A DNA stretch of 6,747 bases. Source: Candidatus Odyssella thessalonicensis (GTDB taxonomy: Bacteria > Pseudomonadota > Alphaproteobacteria > Bin65). The DNA is taken from the NCBI GenBank assembly GCA_005240015.1, contig SBBV01000467.1, positions 1 to 6,747 on the forward strand, written 5' to 3'. The position numbers were made by a program, and so were the translations under genes. This document shows positions 5,536 through 6,747 of the stretch, piece by piece. A model generated the notes under the pieces. The model worked only from the letters and a program-made list of their open reading frames with translations, was not told where the DNA came from and did not search any database. Every line of letters begins with the position of its first letter. The stretch's first letter is position 1.

Positions 5536-6747
5536 TCAGCGCGCGGCGTCGGCCTCGCCCGCCTGCCGGGCGGGGCGGCGTTTCTTAACCTTTGTCGCGA
5601 AATAGCGGTCGATCCCGGCCATCAATGCTTCGGCCAGTTTGCGGCGATAGGCAGGATTGCGGAGCTGGTGCTCCTCCCTGGGATTGCTCAAGTGCCCGAG
5701 CTCGATCAGCACCGAGGGCACGTCCGGGGCCTTCAGCACGGCGAACCCGGCCGAGCGCTGCGGCTTCGGCACCATCTCGACCCGACCGCCGAGCGCCGCG
5801 ACGATCGATGATGCCAGGCGCTGCGCCTGATGAAGCGACTGGCGCTGCGCCAAGTCGATGAGGATGCCGGCGACGCGGCCGCTGTTCTGCGAAATGTCGA
5901 CCCCGGCGACGACGTCGGAGCGGTTCTCGCGCCGCGCCAGCGCCGCCGCCTCTTCGTCCGAAGCCTGGGTCGAGAGCGTGTAGACCGAGAGCCCGCGGCT
6001 GGTGCGGAACGGGCTCGAATCGGCGTGCAGCGAGATGAAGATGTCGGCGCCGGCGCTGCGCGCAACCTCGAAGCGCTGGCGCAGCGCGATGTAGTAGTCG
6101 GCGCCGCGCGTCATCAGCACGCGATAGCGCCCGCTGGTCCAGATCTTCTCGCGCAGCTCCTTGGCGACGAGCAGCACGATGTCCTTCTCGCTGGTGCCGC
6201 CCTTGCCGGTGGCGCCGGGGTCGATGCCGCCGTGGCCGGGATCGATCACCACGAGCGGCGCGTCGCGGCGCGCCTTCTGCCCCTCGCGCGCCTCGTCGCC
6301 GGGTGCTGTGTAGTCGGGGAGCTTTCCGCGCTGCTCGCGCAGGATGCGGTCGAACTCGTCCTTGCTGACGCGCTCCAAGTCGATGACGAGGCGCCACTCC
6401 TGCGCCTTGTCCTTCGGCGGCAATGCGAAGGTCTTCTGGATGCGCATCGGCCGATCGAGGTCGAACACGATGCGCATCACGTCTTTGCCGAGGCCGCCGA
6501 AGCGCCAGCCGATGATGGGCGGATTGTTGATGCGCGCTTCGCTGCCAAGCTGCCAGTCGACCGGCGGCAGGTCGACGATGACGCGATAGGGCGCGCCCAG
6601 CACATAGGCGCGAAACTGAACCGCTTCGGTCAAGCCGATCGAGATCCGGGTGAGCCCCTCATGCCGGCTGATGCGCACCTCCGAGACGCTCGGCTCGGCG
6701 CCGGCGGCACGGCCCATGGCAAGCCCGTTTAGAGCAAGGCCGGCAAG
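5536..6747 (-). CDS. amiC: N-acetylmuramoyl-L-alanine amidase with AMIN domain (5' end beyond window)
   Basis: This zinc amidase cuts the bond between N-acetylmuramic acid and L-alanine in periplasmic peptidoglycan, typically to separate daughter cells. Numbering from an internal Met at 6717: an AMIN domain (about 8-118), which in this family targets the enzyme to the septum or peptidoglycan, a charged linker (about 119-152) and an Amidase_3 domain (about 154-374). The zinc ligands are His162 in DPGHGG, Glu177 in TSEKD and His231 in SLHAD; the catalytic Glu339 is in LIELGHLSN. A basic tail (KKRRPARQ) ends the protein. The region after about residue 248 (ASDEEAAALARREN) fits the regulatory helix insertion of AmiA/AmiC-type amidases. 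The frame stays open to the window edge: the ten codons before the Met read LAGLALNGLA, then MGRAAGA and mature EPSVSEV. That is the core and cleavage region of a signal peptide, so the true start lies past 6747 and the gene is partial here. mrcA follows 146 bases downstream on the same strand. Confidence 0.95.
   Translation of the reverse strand, partial: LAGLALNGLAMGRAAGAEPSVSEVRISRHEGLTRISIGLTEAVQFRAYVLGAPYRVIVDLPPVDWQLGSEARINNPPIIGWRFGGLGKDVMRIVFDLDRPMRIQKTFALPPKDKAQEWRLVIDLERVSKDEFDRILREQRGKLPDYTAPGDEAREGQKARRDAPLVVIDPGHGGIDPGATGKGGTSEKDIVLLVAKELREKIWTSGRYRVLMTRGADYYIALRQRFEVARSAGADIFISLHADSSPFRTSRGLSVYTLSTQASDEEAAALARRENRSDVVAGVDISQNSGRVAGILIDLAQRQSLHQAQRLASSIVAALGGRVEMVPKPQRSAGFAVLKAPDVPSVLIELGHLSNPREEHQLRNPAYRRKLAEALMAGIDRYFATKVKKRRPARQAGEADAAR

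Noticed and set aside
2729..5605. A 958-codon open frame on the + strand opposite mrcA
   Set aside because: It is the antisense shadow of a high-GC gene. Its translation is rich in Arg, His, Asp, Val and Leu with no domain, while the minus strand encodes a complete PBP1A with all catalytic motifs.
5830..6732. A 300-codon open frame on the + strand opposite amiC
   Set aside because: Same shadow effect. The minus strand has every zinc ligand and catalytic residue of the amidase.

Overview
The window is GC-rich DNA with codon use strongly biased to G/C in the third position. The gene content points to an alphaproteobacterium. The main signs are a peptidoglycan amidase next to a class A penicillin-binding protein with alphaproteobacterial character, and a LexA-type operator of the alphaproteobacterial form GTTC-N7-GTTC. 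Order or genus cannot be fixed from the sequence alone; Rhodospirillales or Hyphomicrobiales would both fit.

Left part, + strand (1-2320). Three small catalytic or ligand-binding proteins lie in tandem but are separated by gaps of 200-350 bases, so they are not a tight operon. They are an exported alpha/beta hydrolase (63-899), an SRPBCC/AHSA1-type protein (1251-1703) and an NTF2/SnoaL-like protein (1910-2320). A GC palindrome precedes the hydrolase. The gap at 900-1250 holds a possible remnant of a minus-strand gene (951-1154). The gap before the NTF2-like gene holds a three-block interrupted inverted repeat built on TTCGTGG-like units.

Middle (2321-2872). These 552 bases hold no convincing gene but are rich in structure. 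There is a TTGACA promoter with a perfect alphaproteobacterial LexA box in its spacer (2427-2456), then three 33-bp units built from 10-bp-spaced GCCAA words (2645-2743). Last come three 10-bp TGTTTACGNN iterons inside a stem-loop (2799-2863) that ends 10 bases from the stop of the next gene. This is the most intriguing part of the window.

Right part, - strand (2873-6747). Two cell-envelope genes read leftward: amiC (N-acetylmuramoyl-L-alanine amidase with an AMIN domain, cut by the window edge) and mrcA (penicillin-binding protein 1A). AmiC cleaves peptide stems from glycan strands in the periplasm and PBP1A polymerises and cross-links new peptidoglycan, so the pair covers remodelling and synthesis of the same polymer. 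A 146-base gap between them carries a GC hairpin after amiC and a candidate promoter for mrcA. The long open frames on the + strand opposite these genes (up to 958 codons) are antisense shadows.

No phage, transposase, CRISPR, tRNA or rRNA was found. I see no clearly new multi-gene system. The best candidate for undescribed biology is the SOS-like promoter that fires into the structured, apparently gene-less segment and onward antisense to mrcA.
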